This document shows positions 12,513-12,995 of a stretch of DNA of 12,995 nucleotides, in pieces. Numbering within the stretch: position 1 is the stretch's first letter; each line of letters opens with the position of its first letter. The position numbers and the translations under genes are program-made. The stretch is from a bacterium (lineage in GTDB: Bacteria; SZUA-79; Acidulodesulfobacterales; Acidulodesulfobacteraceae). The stretch spans positions 1 to 12,995 of the forward strand of contig JAJYYS010000030.1 of NCBI GenBank assembly GCA_021800745.1, in the 5' to 3' direction. The notes below the pieces were generated by a model. It made no database searches, was not told the origin of the DNA, and saw nothing but the letters and a program-made list of their open reading frames with translations.

Positions 12513-12995
12513 CTATTTTCGTATATATTTTCCTACTTCATCCTCTATAATTTTTGCAACCGAAAGCAGTCTGTCTTCCATAGCCCAAGGCGAGATAATC
12601 TGCAAACCTACCGGAAGAACGCCGTCGTCTTTAGTCGGGTTTTTTACTACGCCGACCGGCATACTTAACCCGGGCAGATAAGCAAGATTAACGGAAATAG
12701 TGTAAATATCGGACAGATACATACTTAAAGGATCTGCCGTCTTTTCGCCTATTAAAAACGCCGGCGTGGGTGAAGTCGGACCGATTATTACGTCGGCTTT
12801 GCCGAATGCGTCTTTATAATTTTTTATGATAAGCTTTCTGACTAAAGATGCTTTTTTATAATAAGCATCGTAATAACCTGCGGATAAAGCAAAAGTCCCT
12901 AAAATTATACGTCTTTTTACCTCGTTTCCGAATCCCGCTTCCCTCGATTTTCTGTAAAGGCCGTCCAAACTTTGTATCTCTTTTCCGTCTTCTTC
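12513..12995 (-). CDS. gatA: Asp-tRNA(Asn)/Glu-tRNA(Gln) amidotransferase subunit A, C-terminal part
   Basis: The last 160 residues of GatA, cut by the right window edge. GatA is the amidase-signature subunit that hydrolyses glutamine and channels ammonia to GatB. The catalytic Ser-cisSer-Lys region is upstream and not visible. Recognisable C-terminal family sequence includes [62 protein letters not shown] and [18 protein letters not shown]. The frame is open to position 12995, so the TTG near 12968 is an internal leucine and not a start. The stop TAG is at 12513-12515, 28 bp before gatB. The pair strongly indicates tRNA-dependent amidation in this organism. Confidence 0.95.
   Translation of the reverse strand, partial: EEDGKEIQSLDGLYRKSREAGFGNEVKRRIILGTFALSAGYYDAYYKKASLVRKLIIKNYKDAFGKADVIIGPTSPTPAFLIGEKTADPLSMYLSDIYTISVNLAYLPGLSMPVGVVKNPTKDDGVLPVGLQIISPWAMEDRLLSVAKIIEDEVGKYIRK

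Noticed and set aside
12415..12681. Plus-strand 88-codon open frame across the gatB-gatA junction
   Set aside because: It is antisense to two certain genes, has low-information composition and has no SD.

Overview
This AT-rich window looks like the chromosome of a Gram-negative (diderm) bacterium. The evidence is a lipopolysaccharide/heptose gene block: two ADP-heptose-type GT9 transferases next to an RfaE1-type heptose kinase. GatA/GatB point to tRNA-dependent amidation of Asn-tRNA and/or Gln-tRNA. The gene styles would fit a delta-proteobacterial (Desulfobacterota-like) lineage, but that placement is only an impression and cannot be proven here. There is no rRNA, tRNA, phage, IS transposase or CRISPR array in the window.

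Left part (1-5499, all minus strand): a surface-polysaccharide/LPS-core cluster transcribed right to left. It encodes a NodB-type polysaccharide deacetylase, two GT9 heptosyltransferase-family proteins, a GT2-like transferase, a GT4 transferase and, cut by the window edge, the RfaE1-type heptose-7-phosphate kinase. Most joints are overlapping or a few bases long. One 192-bp gap is filled by a dispersed-repeat array that contains a perfect 30-bp inverted repeat. None of the six starts has a recognisable Shine-Dalgarno (SD) sequence, unlike most genes elsewhere in the window.

Middle (5500-7383): a divergent AT-rich intergenic region leads into a plus-strand GT2 gene resembling dolichyl-phosphate mannose/glucose synthases. 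Next come a 214-bp non-coding element bounded by perfect 17-bp terminal inverted repeats, an Mpg/AAG-type 3-methyladenine DNA glycosylase, and further repeat-derived hairpins in the convergent intergenic region.

Right part (7384-12995, all minus strand): gatA (partial), gatB, hicB, hicA and mtnA form one tight run. After a 137-bp repeat-bearing gap come ilvE, a GalE-like nucleotide-sugar epimerase and an 18-residue lysine-rich mini-ORF with an excellent SD that overlaps the epimerase stop codon. MtnA and IlvE could serve methionine salvage and branched-chain amino-acid metabolism; the epimerase could feed sugars to the glycosyltransferases on the left.

The least explained items are the MITE-like element, the GTCATT-type repeat units scattered through most of the larger intergenic gaps, the lysine-rich mini-ORF, the HicBA toxin-antitoxin pair inserted in a housekeeping operon, and the operon-wide lack of SD sequences in the LPS block.
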